From positions 1 to 59,609 of the forward strand of contig JABDIN010000087.1 of the NCBI GenBank assembly GCA_013003715.1: a stretch of DNA of 59,609 nt, in the 5' to 3' direction. The position numbers were made by a program, and so were the translations under genes. The DNA comes from Desulfobacteraceae bacterium. Lineage in GTDB: Bacteria; Desulfobacterota; Desulfobacteria; Desulfobacterales; Desulfosarcinaceae. Every line of letters begins with the position of its first letter. The first letter of the stretch is position 1. The notes under the pieces were generated by a model that was given only the letters and a program-made list of their open reading frames with translations, was not told the DNA's origin and searched no databases. This document shows positions 28,064-38,002 of this stretch, piece after piece.

Positions 28064-29200
28064 TTATTCGATGATGGAAAGATCATCCACAATCACTGTG
28101 GTATCATCATGGCCTGAAATACCGGGCAGGATTTCCCAGGGATGGCCGCTGTGGTTGGTATTGTTGCGCATGACCGATTCCGCGATATGCAGGGTGCCGG
28201 TGTGATTGTTGCTGACAAAGAAGATCGCCGGTCCGTGGGTGTTGCCCTCGTTGTATTCGATCCGGGTACCGAATACGGAAAGTGTCATGGTGTTGCCATC
28301 GTTGTAAATGGCGCCGCCGCTGCCGCCGCCGGGTGTTCCGGCCAGGGACGGATTGCCACCGTTGCCGATGGCGCGGTTGTGCGTAAATAGACTGTTGAGG
28401 ATCGTCCAGGACACGCCGATGCTGCTGATACCGCCTCCGTTGGAACCGACATTGCCCAGATCGTCCCGGCCGCCGAAGGTGCTGTGGACCACGTAGACCT
28501 GGCTGTCGTTGTACTGAGGGAATACCCGGATCGCCGCCCCGCCCACATCGGGACCGGTGTCGGTGCAGACATTGTTGAAGAAACGGCAATTGATCACCTT
28601 GAACCTGCCCCCCCGGACCCAAATGGCGCCACCGCCGTCATATGTTGTTTCGCTTTTGGAGTTCGCATCGATAAAGGTAAGGTTTTGCACGGTCAGTCGG
28701 GGATGGTCCTGGTCCTGGCAATGGTCAGTGGTCCACACCTGGTCCGGATCGCAGGTGTTCATATAGAGAATCCGGCGCTGGCCGGCGCCGCTGAGCGTGA
28801 CCAGCCCGCCGCCGTCGATGACGATCTTGGGGCCGGTGTCGTTGTAGACCTTGGCGGTTTCGTCCATGAAGATGGTCACCGGGTCCGGGCCGCAGTCAAA
28901 GGTGATGATGCCGCCCAGGGCCACCGCATCCACCACGGCATCGGAGGTGCAGCTTTGGGACGTGCCGTCGCCAATGACCTGGTCAGGTATGGAGGTATCT
29001 TCTTCCATGGCCTCATCGGGTACAGGCCAATTGCCGTCGGGATTTCCCGGTGCGGGCATGTCACCGGACATCTCAGTGTAGTCCACATTCGTGTTGCCGC
29101 CGTTGATACTGCCATCCCCATCGCCTCCGCCGCCCGAGCAGCCGGACACGGAAAGAAAAAACGCCAAAACCATTGCCCAACCGCATATCGATGTCATCAT
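28064..29200 (-). CDS. Beta-helix lipoprotein
   Basis: A secreted lipoprotein of 378 residues. I chose the ATG at 29200 because GAGGAG lies upstream and a clean signal follows. The lipobox is LSVSGC, then a Gly/Ser/Asp linker. The rest is rich in short beta turns typical of right-handed parallel beta-helix (pectate-lyase-like, choice-of-anchor) proteins: GPKIVIDGGGLVTLSG, LTVQNLTFIDANS, FKVINCRFFNN, WTILNSLFTHNRAIG, GGSGGAIYNDG. It is expected to sit at the outer membrane and bind or cleave polysaccharide. No catalytic residues can be assigned with certainty. Confidence 0.8.
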   Translation of the reverse strand: MMTSICGWAMVLAFFLSVSGCSGGGGDGDGSINGGNTNVDYTEMSGDMPAPGNPDGNWPVPDEAMEEDTSIPDQVIGDGTSQSCTSDAVVDAVALGGIITFDCGPDPVTIFMDETAKVYNDTGPKIVIDGGGLVTLSGAGQRRILYMNTCDPDQVWTTDHCQDQDHPRLTVQNLTFIDANSKSETTYDGGGAIWVRGGRFKVINCRFFNNVCTDTGPDVGGAAIRVFPQYNDSQVYVVHSTFGGRDDLGNVGSNGGGISSIGVSWTILNSLFTHNRAIGNGGNPSLAGTPGGGSGGAIYNDGNTMTLSVFGTRIEYNEGNTHGPAIFFVSNNHTGTLHIAESVMRNNTNHSGHPWEILPGISGHDDTTVIVDDLSIIE

Positions 29201-29763
29201 GTGAGTCTCCTCTACAATTATAGGGTGAACACAGCAGAATATGTGCCAAGATGTGCACACCACCACCCTTTACATGCGATATCAAGTCTTTAATAGGTCT
29301 GCTGGCATCAAAAGATGTGGAAGGAATATCCGATAGCATTGATTGGAGATTCTCCCGTATCAAAAAGACAATTTTTTTCACGCATGAGTTACCTTTTGTG
29401 CATTCGGTTTCAGCGGGGTGCCAGTTTGATACCCACAGGAAAAAGTGCGGGTACCGGTGAAGTTGCAATAGTAGAGGCACATGTTCGTTAACACTGCATC
29501 CGGATTTGATCCTGATTCAATTTTAGCGGGATTATTATTGAAAATCTGCAGTTGACATTATGATTTCCTGAATCTAACAATGGCACCATGTTTCTCAGGT
29601 CACCGCCCATCCGTCAAGTTGAAGTCTCCTTCCGGATAGGGCGTTTTTCTGACCACGGCGGTGTGGAAAACTCGACTGACGCGGATGACAGGAACAGAGG
29701 TTATACTCATACCGCCGGAGTAAGCGTAACTCTTGCGGATAACTGGAAAAGAGGCATCAGCTT
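29201..29763. other. Intergenic stretch upstream of SEC-C gene
   Basis: About 560 bp without a supported gene. A possible plus-strand promoter TTGACA (29552-29557) followed after 17 bp by TAACAA lies ~190 bp before the SEC-C gene. Open frames here are short and have no family resemblance. Confidence 0.35.
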
Positions 29764-31842
29764 ATGAAAATCGGACGTAATGCACCATGCCCCTGCGGCA
29801 GTGGCAAGAAGTATAAGAAGTGCTGCCTGGATAAGGCAAGCCCACCGGTGGACCTTTTGTGGCACCGGCTCATTAAGGCTCAAGACGATTTGATCAATAA
29901 GCTGGTGGCTTTCGCCAAACGGGTTCTGGGGGAAATAGGGCTCGTTCATGCCACGGGCGAATTTTTACGCTGGCCGGATGCAGATGAAATTGACGAACTC
30001 ATCGAAGATCACATGTCGCTTTTCACACCCTGGTATCTTTTCAACTGGGTTTATGATCCGGATGACTCAGCGGTGGAACTGAATGTACCCGCCTATGTGA
30101 CCATTGCCGAGATGTATCTGGCTGAAAACAGGGCCCGCCTGGACAATCTGCAGGTACGGTTCATTGAAACCGCTGTGGAAATACCTTTCACCTACCATGA
30201 GGTGATCGAATGCAAACCTGGCCGTAGTTTCACCCTGAGAGACGCATTCACGGGTGCTGAGAACAATGTGTTGGAAAAAACTGCGTCACAAATGATAATG
30301 GTCGGCGATCTGCTGTTTGGAAGGGTGATGACCGTGGATCATGTCTCGATTTTGTTGGGTTGTAGTTCTTTCTCCATCAGACCGTTATGGAAACCGTCTA
30401 TCATAGACCTGCGACGGCATATCAAAAAGGAATTCGACGTTATCACCGATGATGTTGTGGAGTACTATGAAGGGGATATTCGGGATCTATACTTCTCCTT
30501 ATACGAAGCGGTCATGCAGCCGCCTGAGATGGTGAATACGGATGGCGACCCCATGGAATTCCAGACCTTGCGCTATGACATCGATGATGCCGAAACCGCC
30601 TTTGAAAAGCTATGCAGCCTGGCCGATGCATCCGAGACGTGTGAAGATCTGAGGAAGGACGCGGTGCTCGATGACCACGGCCGTGTGGTGGAAGCAGAAA
30701 TTCCCTGGTTGCGGGCCGGATATAAAAAAGTTGCGGGACCGGAAAATACGGTGATGGGGCGGTTGATGATCAAAGGAAACACCCTTGAGGTTGAAGTCAA
30801 CTCGAATGCCCGCGCCGAATCCATAACCGCCGAGATTCGAAAGCGCATGGGGTCTTCGGCCCGGCACACGGGTACCGAGACGCGCACTGCGAACGAAATG
30901 TGGCCGACGGATACCGATGGTGTTCGGAACGGCTCGATGTTACCGCCGGAACAACATGAACTGATGGCATCGCCAGAGGTCCGGAAACATCTGGTCCGTA
31001 TATTTGGTGACCATTGGAAAGGGTGGATGAATGAAAAAATACCCGCCCTGGGCGGTAAAACCCCACGGCAGGCGGTCAAAACAGCCGATGGCCGGGAGAG
31101 TGTGGAGGCGCTGTTGCTTGACGCCCGGCGTGACATTGAACAAAACGGGCTGCAGGAGATCTTCGAGCAGGACCCCATCGAGCAAGTCCGCCGCAAATTG
31201 GGCCTGGACCGGCCGTTGAAGACCCAAACCGGCCGGTCGCCATCAACGGGCGGGGGTGAAGCGTTCAAGAATATCAAATCAATGATCGAGGCCTTCGGTC
31301 GAGAGCATTACATTGAAAATATTTCAGATTTGGCTGTTAAGCTGTGCCACCGATTGGAATGCGGCGAGGAGTTCTCCCTGGACCGTGGGCGGCCAGAAAT
31401 ATGGGCTTCCGCCATTCTCTACGTCATTGGCCAGCTCAATTTTTTATTCGATCATGAACACGCTGACTCACTTTCACCCCAGGATTTGTGCGACGATTTG
31501 GGCACCAATCAGCGCACGGTTTCCAGCAAGGCGCTGCTCATACGGCGTACCTGTGATATCAGATTTTTAGATCCCGAGTATTCGCTGCCGGAAATTATGG
31601 AGATGTTGAGCTTTTATGAGAGCCCGGACGGTGAACTTTCGCCCACATCCATGATTGACGATTTCGAGGATGCCAAACCGGTTCATCCGAAACAATTGAT
31701 TGACCACGCCACTGATTCGCCGCGGGAACACTCAAATCCGAATCCCGAAGGTAGTGGATCCAACCAAAAGAAACAACGCAAGTCCAAAGAGAAGCCTTCG
31801 CATAGTGGGGGGAAGCAACTGAATCTCTTCGATGAGGAGTGA
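29764..31842 (+). CDS. Large SEC-C zinc-motif protein with DUF6398-like C-terminus
   Basis: A soluble 692-residue protein. It opens with a SEC-C zinc-binding motif (RNAPCPCGSGKKYKKCC; C9, C11, C20, C21). The middle is acidic and mostly helical. A short segment WMNEKIPALGGKTPRQAVKT (near residue 425) resembles the C-terminal motif seen in SEC-C and antitoxin-like proteins. Residues ~500-630 (AFGREHYIENISDLAVKLC; WASAILYVIGQLNFLFD; DLCDDLGTNQRTVSSKA) match what I recall as the DUF6398 domain, with a helix-turn-helix-like end. The tail is Lys-rich and ends QLNLFDEE. The role is unknown. It ends five bases from the convergent MFS gene. Confidence 0.72.
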   Translation: MKIGRNAPCPCGSGKKYKKCCLDKASPPVDLLWHRLIKAQDDLINKLVAFAKRVLGEIGLVHATGEFLRWPDADEIDELIEDHMSLFTPWYLFNWVYDPDDSAVELNVPAYVTIAEMYLAENRARLDNLQVRFIETAVEIPFTYHEVIECKPGRSFTLRDAFTGAENNVLEKTASQMIMVGDLLFGRVMTVDHVSILLGCSSFSIRPLWKPSIIDLRRHIKKEFDVITDDVVEYYEGDIRDLYFSLYEAVMQPPEMVNTDGDPMEFQTLRYDIDDAETAFEKLCSLADASETCEDLRKDAVLDDHGRVVEAEIPWLRAGYKKVAGPENTVMGRLMIKGNTLEVEVNSNARAESITAEIRKRMGSSARHTGTETRTANEMWPTDTDGVRNGSMLPPEQHELMASPEVRKHLVRIFGDHWKGWMNEKIPALGGKTPRQAVKTADGRESVEALLLDARRDIEQNGLQEIFEQDPIEQVRRKLGLDRPLKTQTGRSPSTGGGEAFKNIKSMIEAFGREHYIENISDLAVKLCHRLECGEEFSLDRGRPEIWASAILYVIGQLNFLFDHEHADSLSPQDLCDDLGTNQRTVSSKALLIRRTCDIRFLDPEYSLPEIMEMLSFYESPDGELSPTSMIDDFEDAKPVHPKQLIDHATDSPREHSNPNPEGSGSNQKKQRKSKEKPSHSGGKQLNLFDEE

Positions 31843-31847
31843 GGACT

Positions 31848-33206
31848 TCATCGGTCCATCGAAGATCTGCTGTCATCTTCACGGATGCCGTTATTTCTAT
31901 TCTCTGATGCCAACCGCCGGCAATGGGTTTCCCGGGTGAACAACAATAGCAGCAATGCCAATGCAGTCCAGGCCACCATCAGGCTGAAGCCGCTTTGGTA
32001 GGCGTCCAGTGGATAGATGCGCACACCTGCGAATGTTTTCCCCTGCCATTTGTGATCCAGCATCCAGCCGACAGCCGGTTGCAGGACCATGGGACCGAGC
32101 ATTACCCCCATATTGATGACGCCTGAGACCGTGCCGGCCAGATCAGGGGGCACCGATTCTTTAACAAAGGCAAAGCTGATGATCATACATCCGGAGCAAA
32201 ATCCGGTGGCCACGAGGATGGACGCCCGAACGGACAGGGGCAGGCCGTCGATGTAAAGACCGGTTATCCAACCCGTAAGGGCGAGGGCGCAACCGGCGAT
32301 GTAGATGGGTTTTCGCCGGCCCATGCGATCCGAAAGCCAGCCGAAAAAGGGACCGCCCACGGCCCAGGCCACCAGTACAGCCGAGGTCAATATTGAAGCC
32401 TGCTCGGCAGGCAGCCCGTGGTGGGTGGTCAGGAAGGGTACGCCCCAGAGCCCGGAAAAGGTCAACACACAGCCGACAATGCCTCCCGGTATAAAGAAAA
32501 GCAGTACGATGTTGGGGCAGGCAATGGTCTTAAAAATACCGCCGAGAACCGATGACAGCGTGAGCGTTGTGGACGATCGGGGCGGCGGTGTTATATCGGT
32601 GTACCCCCTTTGGTGGGGATAATCCCGGACAAACAGCCAGATTGCAGCACCGATGCCAAAGGTGAGCAGAGCAGTTCCCAATGTAACGCTGCGCCAACTG
32701 AAGTGATTGACCATCAACCGCAAGGGGGGGCCGGCGAAAACAGCACCAACAATGCCGCTGAATAAGGCCATTCCGGAGACCATGGCGTAACGGTGGGGCG
32801 GGAACCACGAATCGGCCAGCTTCAACAGGGCCACAAAAGCAACCGCCACGGACCCGCCGATCAAGAACCGTCCCGCATAGGCCCAATGGATATTTTGGGC
32901 CAGGGCAAACACGACCGTACCCAGCCCGGCCACAAGGGTGCCGGCGGTCAGGAGCCGGCGGGGGCCCAGCGTGTCTGCAAGGATACCTGTGGGGATTTGC
33001 ATGGCCACATAGCTGTAGAAATAAAAGGCGGACAGATTGCCGAGGGCCGCGGCGCTGATGCTGAAATCGCGCATCAGTTCAGTGGTCATCACCGCCGGTG
33101 AGACCCGCTGGAAAAACCCCATCAAATAAAAGACGGCGCCCAGACCCCACACGAACCAGGCCAGTCGCAAGGGGGGCGTATTTTTTAAAGGCATGACATC
33201 GTCCAA
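31848..33206 (-). CDS. MFS transporter
   Basis: A major-facilitator protein of 452 residues with twelve predicted helices. The N-terminal half has the intracellular motif A equivalent after TM2 (GILADTLGPRRLL) and the C-terminal half repeats it (GWLSDRMGRRKPIYI). The FQRVSPAVMTTELMRDFSIS start is typical for anion/organic-acid-type MFS carriers. An alternative start is the ATG four codons later (MPLKNTP). The substrate cannot be predicted and no catabolic partner is adjacent. Confidence 0.88.
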   Translation of the reverse strand: MDDVMPLKNTPPLRLAWFVWGLGAVFYLMGFFQRVSPAVMTTELMRDFSISAAALGNLSAFYFYSYVAMQIPTGILADTLGPRRLLTAGTLVAGLGTVVFALAQNIHWAYAGRFLIGGSVAVAFVALLKLADSWFPPHRYAMVSGMALFSGIVGAVFAGPPLRLMVNHFSWRSVTLGTALLTFGIGAAIWLFVRDYPHQRGYTDITPPPRSSTTLTLSSVLGGIFKTIACPNIVLLFFIPGGIVGCVLTFSGLWGVPFLTTHHGLPAEQASILTSAVLVAWAVGGPFFGWLSDRMGRRKPIYIAGCALALTGWITGLYIDGLPLSVRASILVATGFCSGCMIISFAFVKESVPPDLAGTVSGVINMGVMLGPMVLQPAVGWMLDHKWQGKTFAGVRIYPLDAYQSGFSLMVAWTALALLLLLFTRETHCRRLASENRNNGIREDDSRSSMDR

Positions 33207-33330
33207 CAGTTTTTAATAAAGGGTGAGCAATTCGAATGTTTCATCATTCGTATGTTATCGCTTTTTGTCAATGACTTAAAATGTGTCCATCACATCGCCC
33301 GCCGTATTTTGGGTCGTTTGTCCGTATCAC

Positions 33331-33634
33331 GGGTACCCACAAAGGGCACCCCTGCGGGTATTGGTTTGATTCGTATTTTGGTTGTTGTGATTTTTTTAAC
33401 CACGAAATACACGAACCACACGAAAAAGAGCGGAAAGGATTCGGTCGGCTGCGCCGAATAAGAGCACAGTGTCAAATTATATCGGGAAATTAAATATTCA
33501 CCGGAGGCGAAAAGAGCCCCTTTGGTCCTGTTCGTGTATTTCGTATGTTTCGTGGTCGATTGGTCTTTTTTCAACCACGAAATACCTTGGAATTGCTCTG
33601 TTGCGGGTACCCACAAAGGGGCACCCCCTACGGG
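33331..33634. repeat. CACGAA element, copy 3, flanked by hairpin repeats
   Basis: An inverted copy of the CACGAA element (arms 33398-33424 and 33531-33556), flanked on both sides by the hairpin repeat (33331-33358 and 33603-33634). The composite layout hairpin-element-hairpin is the same as in copy 1. It fills most of the gap between the MFS gene and the methyltransferase gene. Confidence 0.75.
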
Positions 33635-33690
33635 ATTGGGATTGTTGCGATGTCCGTTTGTTTCATCGATTTTAATCGGGATAGGGGCCT

Positions 33691-34308
33691 TTATGATCGT
33701 TTCAATGCGATGCAGAGGCCGTCATTCTCCGGGGAATGGCCGGGCAGGAGGGTCCAGAGGTTCACGGATTCCCATTCGGGATCTTCGAATATCGCCTGGT
33801 TGAATCCATGGGCATCCTGGAAGCCGGTGTTGTCTGCCACCAGCAGTCCGTTATTGAGAAGCTTTTTCTTGCACAGGGGCAGGGCGCGTTCGTAGTCTTC
33901 TTTCTCAATATCCATGAATATCATGTTCACTGGGTTATCAAGTGCCCGTAATCCGACTAACGCGTCCTGGCAATGCACACTCACCCACCGCTTCAGGTCA
34001 GCTCGTTCGATGTTGCGGACCGCCCTTGTGGCCATTTCCGGGTCGGCTTCGAATGTGATGAGTTGGCCGGGATTTGTTTTGCATGCATTTCCCATGAAAA
34101 TGGCTGAATAACCGGTGGCGGTGCCCAACTCGACGATGCAACGGGCACGTTGCAGTGTTGCCAGCAGAAAGAGCAGGTTCCCAACCACAGGCCCGACAAT
34201 GGGTATCTCCTGTTGTTCGGCTTCGGATTCCAGCTCTTTCAGCAGATCAGAACGAGGGGGCAGCCATTGGCCAAAGTACGTATCGGGGTGTTCCACCATT
34301 ATACCCAT
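33691..34308 (-). CDS. SAM-dependent O-methyltransferase (family 3 type)
   Basis: A class I methyltransferase of 205 residues, COMT/CCoAOMT-like. Motif I is CIVELGTATGYSAIFMG (about residues 57-73). The acidic ribose-binding position is ITFEADPEMA. The metal-binding Asp region is MIFMDIEKEDYERAL, followed by VADNTGF. These are the usual sites for Mg2+ and a catechol-like substrate. The actual substrate is unknown. It is followed on the same strand by no gene, and upstream by a small membrane protein gene. Confidence 0.88.
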   Translation of the reverse strand: MGIMVEHPDTYFGQWLPPRSDLLKELESEAEQQEIPIVGPVVGNLLFLLATLQRARCIVELGTATGYSAIFMGNACKTNPGQLITFEADPEMATRAVRNIERADLKRWVSVHCQDALVGLRALDNPVNMIFMDIEKEDYERALPLCKKKLLNNGLLVADNTGFQDAHGFNQAIFEDPEWESVNLWTLLPGHSPENDGLCIALKRS

Positions 34309-34345
34309 AAGATTATCCTCTTTTCTCCATTTCTTAGCGGTAAAA

Positions 34346-34564
34346 TCAACGACTGATATCGCGGATGATTTTTATAGCGAGAAGAATTGTCGGTATCAAG
34401 TGAAAAAACAGGTCAAAAATATCCATGGGTTTGGATAATGTTCCGTTTTTTAGCATGATCAGTTTTTCCAGGACATGGGGCATGGGTGTAAAAGGGGCCA
34501 TCAACATGAATGCCGCGGCCGGGATGAGAAGTGCGTATGGTATTTTGTCCAACAAGGCAAACAT
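34346..34564 (-). CDS. Small two-helix membrane protein
   Basis: A 72-residue protein. I chose the ATG giving MFALLDKIPYALLIPAAAF, because GGGGAT lies upstream and this start matches a small conserved family I recall (LLDKIPY...FTPxPHxxEKLxML...DIFDLxxH). It has hydrophobic segments at ~9-25 and ~50-66. Databases often call it an RND transporter, but it is far too short for that and the function is unknown. An in-frame ATG nine codons earlier is less likely. Confidence 0.72.
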   Translation of the reverse strand: MFALLDKIPYALLIPAAAFMLMAPFTPMPHVLEKLIMLKNGTLSKPMDIFDLFFHLIPTILLAIKIIRDISR

Positions 34565-34662
34565 AAGGTTATCCCCGATTCGTGGAGGCATAAGAGGAAC
34601 TTGTCATTCCCATAGACAATGCTTCCCATCCGGTAGTGTTACATAATCCCAACGTACGGTTG

Positions 34663-34761
34663 TTATTTGTTCTTTTTTTCCTGCTTAGCCTTCTTCTTCT
34701 CTTTAATTGATTTTTTAGGCGTTTTCTTGTTGTCTTTTTTCGTATCTCTTCCTTTTGACAT
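34663..34761 (-). CDS. Small lysine-rich basic protein (32 aa)
   Basis: The frame reads MSKGRDTKKDNKKTPKKSI and continues Lys-rich to KKNK. About half the residues are Lys or Arg. A perfect GGAGG ribosome-binding site lies nine bases before the ATG. Very short Lys-rich proteins of this form (xKGxDxKKExKKxPxKTxKEKRxxKK) occur widely and are thought to bind nucleic acid or ribosomes. That role is not proven. Confidence 0.65.
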   Translation of the reverse strand: MSKGRDTKKDNKKTPKKSIKEKKKAKQEKKNK

Positions 34762-34926
34762 ATGATTTACCTCCGAAAATTGTTATAAGCGGCTTTTTTT
34801 GTGCCGTCGCAGCATACTATAGATACCTGAAAATGCAATATTAAAGCGGTGTGAATTGTCTGTATGGTCTTCTTGCTCTGTCGATGTCGTATCGTATATC
34901 TCGTGATTTTAAAAAAAGATCTGATC

Positions 34927-35172
34927 AACCACGAACCACACGAAATACACGAACAGGACCAAAGGGTTTCTATTCGCCTTCGGCGAGGTTTGAATATTCC
35001 GCAATTATCTGACCATATACTCTTTTTCGGCGAAGCCGACCCGGTATTTAAGTTCTTTTTTCGTGTGTTTCGTGTATTTCGTGGTTAAAAAAACGGGCAA
35101 CCACAAGGGATTGCCCCTACAAGGACGACCAAATACGAAGTATTTCCATACCCGTAGGGGAGCTGTGGGTAC
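34927..35172. repeat. CACGAA element, copy 4, with two hairpin repeats
   Basis: A complete CACGAA element (34927-35086) is followed by two hairpin-type repeats (35095-35120 and 35151-35172). The arms AACCACGAA-CCACACGAA-ATACACGAA and the inverse are intact. It sits between the small Lys-rich gene and the formate dehydrogenase operon and fills most of that 460-bp gap. Confidence 0.75.
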
Positions 35173-35222
35173 CTGGGCATTTTTTTGTCAGACCTGAACC
35201 ATTGTAGATCACTTTTTTCCAA

Positions 35223-37955
35223 CTACTCTTTCGCCCGTTCCACCCGGCATGCGGTGAGTTTGAAGGGGGCGATTTTGGAAAAGGGGTCCAGGTCGTTTCG
35301 GGTCAGACGGTTTACCGGGGATTCTGCGAAATGCCAGGGCATGAAGAGCTCTGTTTCCGCCACTTCCGTGCTGATGCTAAGAGTGGTCTCCAATTCTCCC
35401 TGGGCTGATGTCACGGTCACACGGTCGCCATCCGAAAACCCGTATTTCCCTGCGTCCACAGGGTGCATGAGCACATAGGCGGCATCGGCGAATTCACTGA
35501 GTGGTTTGCTCCGTCGGGTCATGGTGGCGGAGTGGTAATGGTATAGTATGCGCCCTGAATTGAGAAGAAAAGGATATATCTCCGTGGGTTTTTCCGTAGG
35601 TGGCGTATGGGCCACCGGGTGTAATATACCCTTGCCGTTGGGCGTATTGAATCGATCGAGGAACAGGGTGCCGGTGCCCGGATGATCTTTGTTCGGACAG
35701 GGCCATTGAATGCCGGCGGTCTCCAGTCGTTCGTAGGAGATGCCGCGCATCATCGGTGCGGCCTGGGCGATTTCATCGAAGATCTCTGCGGCTGAATCAT
35801 AAGTACCGATATCGTGCCCCATGTGCCGGGCGATGTCCATGATGATCCGCCAATCGTCCCGGGTATCTACGGGAGCTTCCACGGCTTTACGCACCCGCAG
35901 TACCCGCCGGTCGCTGTTGACGAAGGTTCCCTCTTTTTCCGCAAAAGTGAACGCGGGCAGGACCACATGGGCTATCTCGGTGGTGGGGGTGGGGAAGATG
36001 TCCTGGACCACCAGGAAATCGAGGTTTCGCAATGCCTGCTCGGTGTGATTCAGGTCCGGATCGGTGATCATGGGATTTTCACCCATGATATACATTCCTT
36101 TAATTTCACCACTATGGGCTTTATTGATGATTTCCACCGTGGTGAGTCCGGGTTTGATTGACAACGCCCGGTGTTCCACCGCCCACAATCCGGCCATCCG
36201 TTTCCGGTTAACTTCATCCGTGACCGGTATATAGCCGGGATAGAACAGGGGGGAGCATCCCACATCCGTTGCACCCTGGACATTGTTCTGTCCCCGTGGA
36301 GGATCGATGCCGGCCCGTTCCTTCCCGATCTGCCCGGTAATGAGCATCATGTTGATAAGAGCGAAAACATTGTGGGTGCCGGTGGTGTGCTGGCTCAGCC
36401 CCATGCCGGTGGCGATGATCGCGGTGTCTGCAGCGGCATAAATATCGGCTGCTGTTTTCATTAATGTCTCAGGAACGCCGGTGATTTTTTCCACCAGTTT
36501 GCCGGTATATTCTGCTACAACGGCTTCGAGTTTTTTCACGGCCGCTTTACCGCCATCCACCCGGGTTGTAATGAAATCCTCGTCCATGAGGCCGGATTTG
36601 ATGATGTGGCGGATCATGCCGTTGAACAGGGCCACATCGGACCCCAGTCGGGGCTGAAGCCAGATGTCCGCGATGGCTGCCAGCGGTGTCCATTTGGGAT
36701 CGCAGACGATGAGGCGGTTTCCCTTGGCTTTCCCCGCTTTTACATAGGTGGCGGTCACCGGGTGGGTCTCCACCATATTGTTGCCGGTGACGAAGAGACA
36801 ATCGGTGGTGGCGAAATCCTCGATGGAATTGCTGCCGGCTCCGTCACCGATGGATTTGAGCATGGCCGTGACCGTGGAGGCGTGGCACAACCGGGTGCAA
36901 TAGTCCACGTTGTTGGTTCCGAATACCGTTCGAACCAACTTCTGAAAAAGGTAATTATCCTCATTGGTGCATTTGGCCGATGCGTAACCGGCCAGGGCGT
37001 CACTGCCGGCGTTTTGTTTGATACCACTAAATTTTTCGGCGATGAGATTCAGGGCTTCATCCCATCCGGTTTCGACCAGAACGCCGTTTTTCCGGATCAG
37101 CGGAGTGGTTAACCGTTCGGGATGCTGAACATAATCCAAGCCGAACCGTCCTTTGACGCATAATCTTCCGTCGTTGGGCGAGAGACCTTCCTCACCCGTG
37201 GCGCGGACAATGGAATTGTCCTGGACATGAAGTGATATCTGGCACCCCACCCCGCAATAGGGGCAGGTGGTGCGCACACGTTTTTCCACCCGGTCCATGC
37301 GAATTTGATCCCGGTGGGGTTTTTCCACCAATGCCCCCGTGGGGCAGAGCTGAATGCATTCGCCGCATCCGTCGCACTCGGAATCGTCCCATTTGCCGAA
37401 TCCGGCCACGATATGGGAGGTGATGCCCCGATCTGCAAACGAGAGCACATTTTTTCCCTGAACCTCATCACAGGCCTTGATGCATCGGAAGCATTTGATG
37501 CATTTGGAGGCGTCATAGGTGAGGATGGGGGAAGTGTCATCCACCGGATACCCCATCTCCTTGTGGATATTCGGATAGGTTCTCTTTTCCGGATCGGAGA
37601 GTCCGTAACGGACCACCAGCTCACGGAATTCGTCCGCGTAGGTACCGTCGTCACTCTCATTGTGTTCAGCGAGCAGGTAGTCCAGGGTGTGGCGCCGGGT
37701 AGCTTCCAGTTCGGCATCAAAGGCGGTGACCGTCATACCGTCCGCCACCCCGATCGTACACGCCATGACCAATCCGTTGCGTCCTTCGATTTTCGTGACG
37801 CAAAGCCGGCAAGCCCCGGTGGGTGAAATTTTGTGATGATAGCAGAGACCGGGAATATCAATTCCGTTCTCCCGTGCCGCCTGGAGCAGGTTCAATCCTT
37901 CAGGCGCCTGGATTTGTTTGCCGTCGATGGTGAGAGTGACCAATGGTGTCGTCAT
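35223..37955 (-). CDS. fdhA: Formate dehydrogenase alpha subunit, molybdopterin type
   Basis: Cytosolic Mo/W-bisPGD formate dehydrogenase of 910 residues, which interconverts formate and CO2. The N-terminal NuoG-like part carries a [2Fe-2S] site (C38, C49, C52, C66). Two ferredoxin-type [4Fe-4S] sites follow (C152-155-158-162 and C194-197-200-204), then the catalytic-domain cluster (C231-234-238-266). The active-site segment DYCTRLCHAS has Cys357-His358. The metal ligand is therefore Cys, not selenocysteine, and no in-frame UGA is involved. There is no Tat signal. With the NuoF- and NuoE-like genes directly upstream it probably forms an NAD-linked, possibly electron-bifurcating, FdhABC complex. 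Confidence 0.94.
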   Translation of the reverse strand: MTTPLVTLTIDGKQIQAPEGLNLLQAARENGIDIPGLCYHHKISPTGACRLCVTKIEGRNGLVMACTIGVADGMTVTAFDAELEATRRHTLDYLLAEHNESDDGTYADEFRELVVRYGLSDPEKRTYPNIHKEMGYPVDDTSPILTYDASKCIKCFRCIKACDEVQGKNVLSFADRGITSHIVAGFGKWDDSECDGCGECIQLCPTGALVEKPHRDQIRMDRVEKRVRTTCPYCGVGCQISLHVQDNSIVRATGEEGLSPNDGRLCVKGRFGLDYVQHPERLTTPLIRKNGVLVETGWDEALNLIAEKFSGIKQNAGSDALAGYASAKCTNEDNYLFQKLVRTVFGTNNVDYCTRLCHASTVTAMLKSIGDGAGSNSIEDFATTDCLFVTGNNMVETHPVTATYVKAGKAKGNRLIVCDPKWTPLAAIADIWLQPRLGSDVALFNGMIRHIIKSGLMDEDFITTRVDGGKAAVKKLEAVVAEYTGKLVEKITGVPETLMKTAADIYAAADTAIIATGMGLSQHTTGTHNVFALINMMLITGQIGKERAGIDPPRGQNNVQGATDVGCSPLFYPGYIPVTDEVNRKRMAGLWAVEHRALSIKPGLTTVEIINKAHSGEIKGMYIMGENPMITDPDLNHTEQALRNLDFLVVQDIFPTPTTEIAHVVLPAFTFAEKEGTFVNSDRRVLRVRKAVEAPVDTRDDWRIIMDIARHMGHDIGTYDSAAEIFDEIAQAAPMMRGISYERLETAGIQWPCPNKDHPGTGTLFLDRFNTPNGKGILHPVAHTPPTEKPTEIYPFLLNSGRILYHYHSATMTRRSKPLSEFADAAYVLMHPVDAGKYGFSDGDRVTVTSAQGELETTLSISTEVAETELFMPWHFAESPVNRLTRNDLDPFSKIAPFKLTACRVERAKE

Positions 37956-38002
37956 TTCCGATTTATGTATTTGGTTTTTAGGGTGGTATATTTAACTACG
38001 GG

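Noticed and set aside
28484-29293. 269-codon plus-strand frame
   Set aside because: It lies entirely opposite the beta-helix lipoprotein, which has a lipobox and ribosome-binding site; the plus frame has neither.
36952-36960. Selenocysteine in the formate dehydrogenase active site
   Set aside because: The active-site position is encoded as Cys (LCHAS) and the frame contains no UGA.
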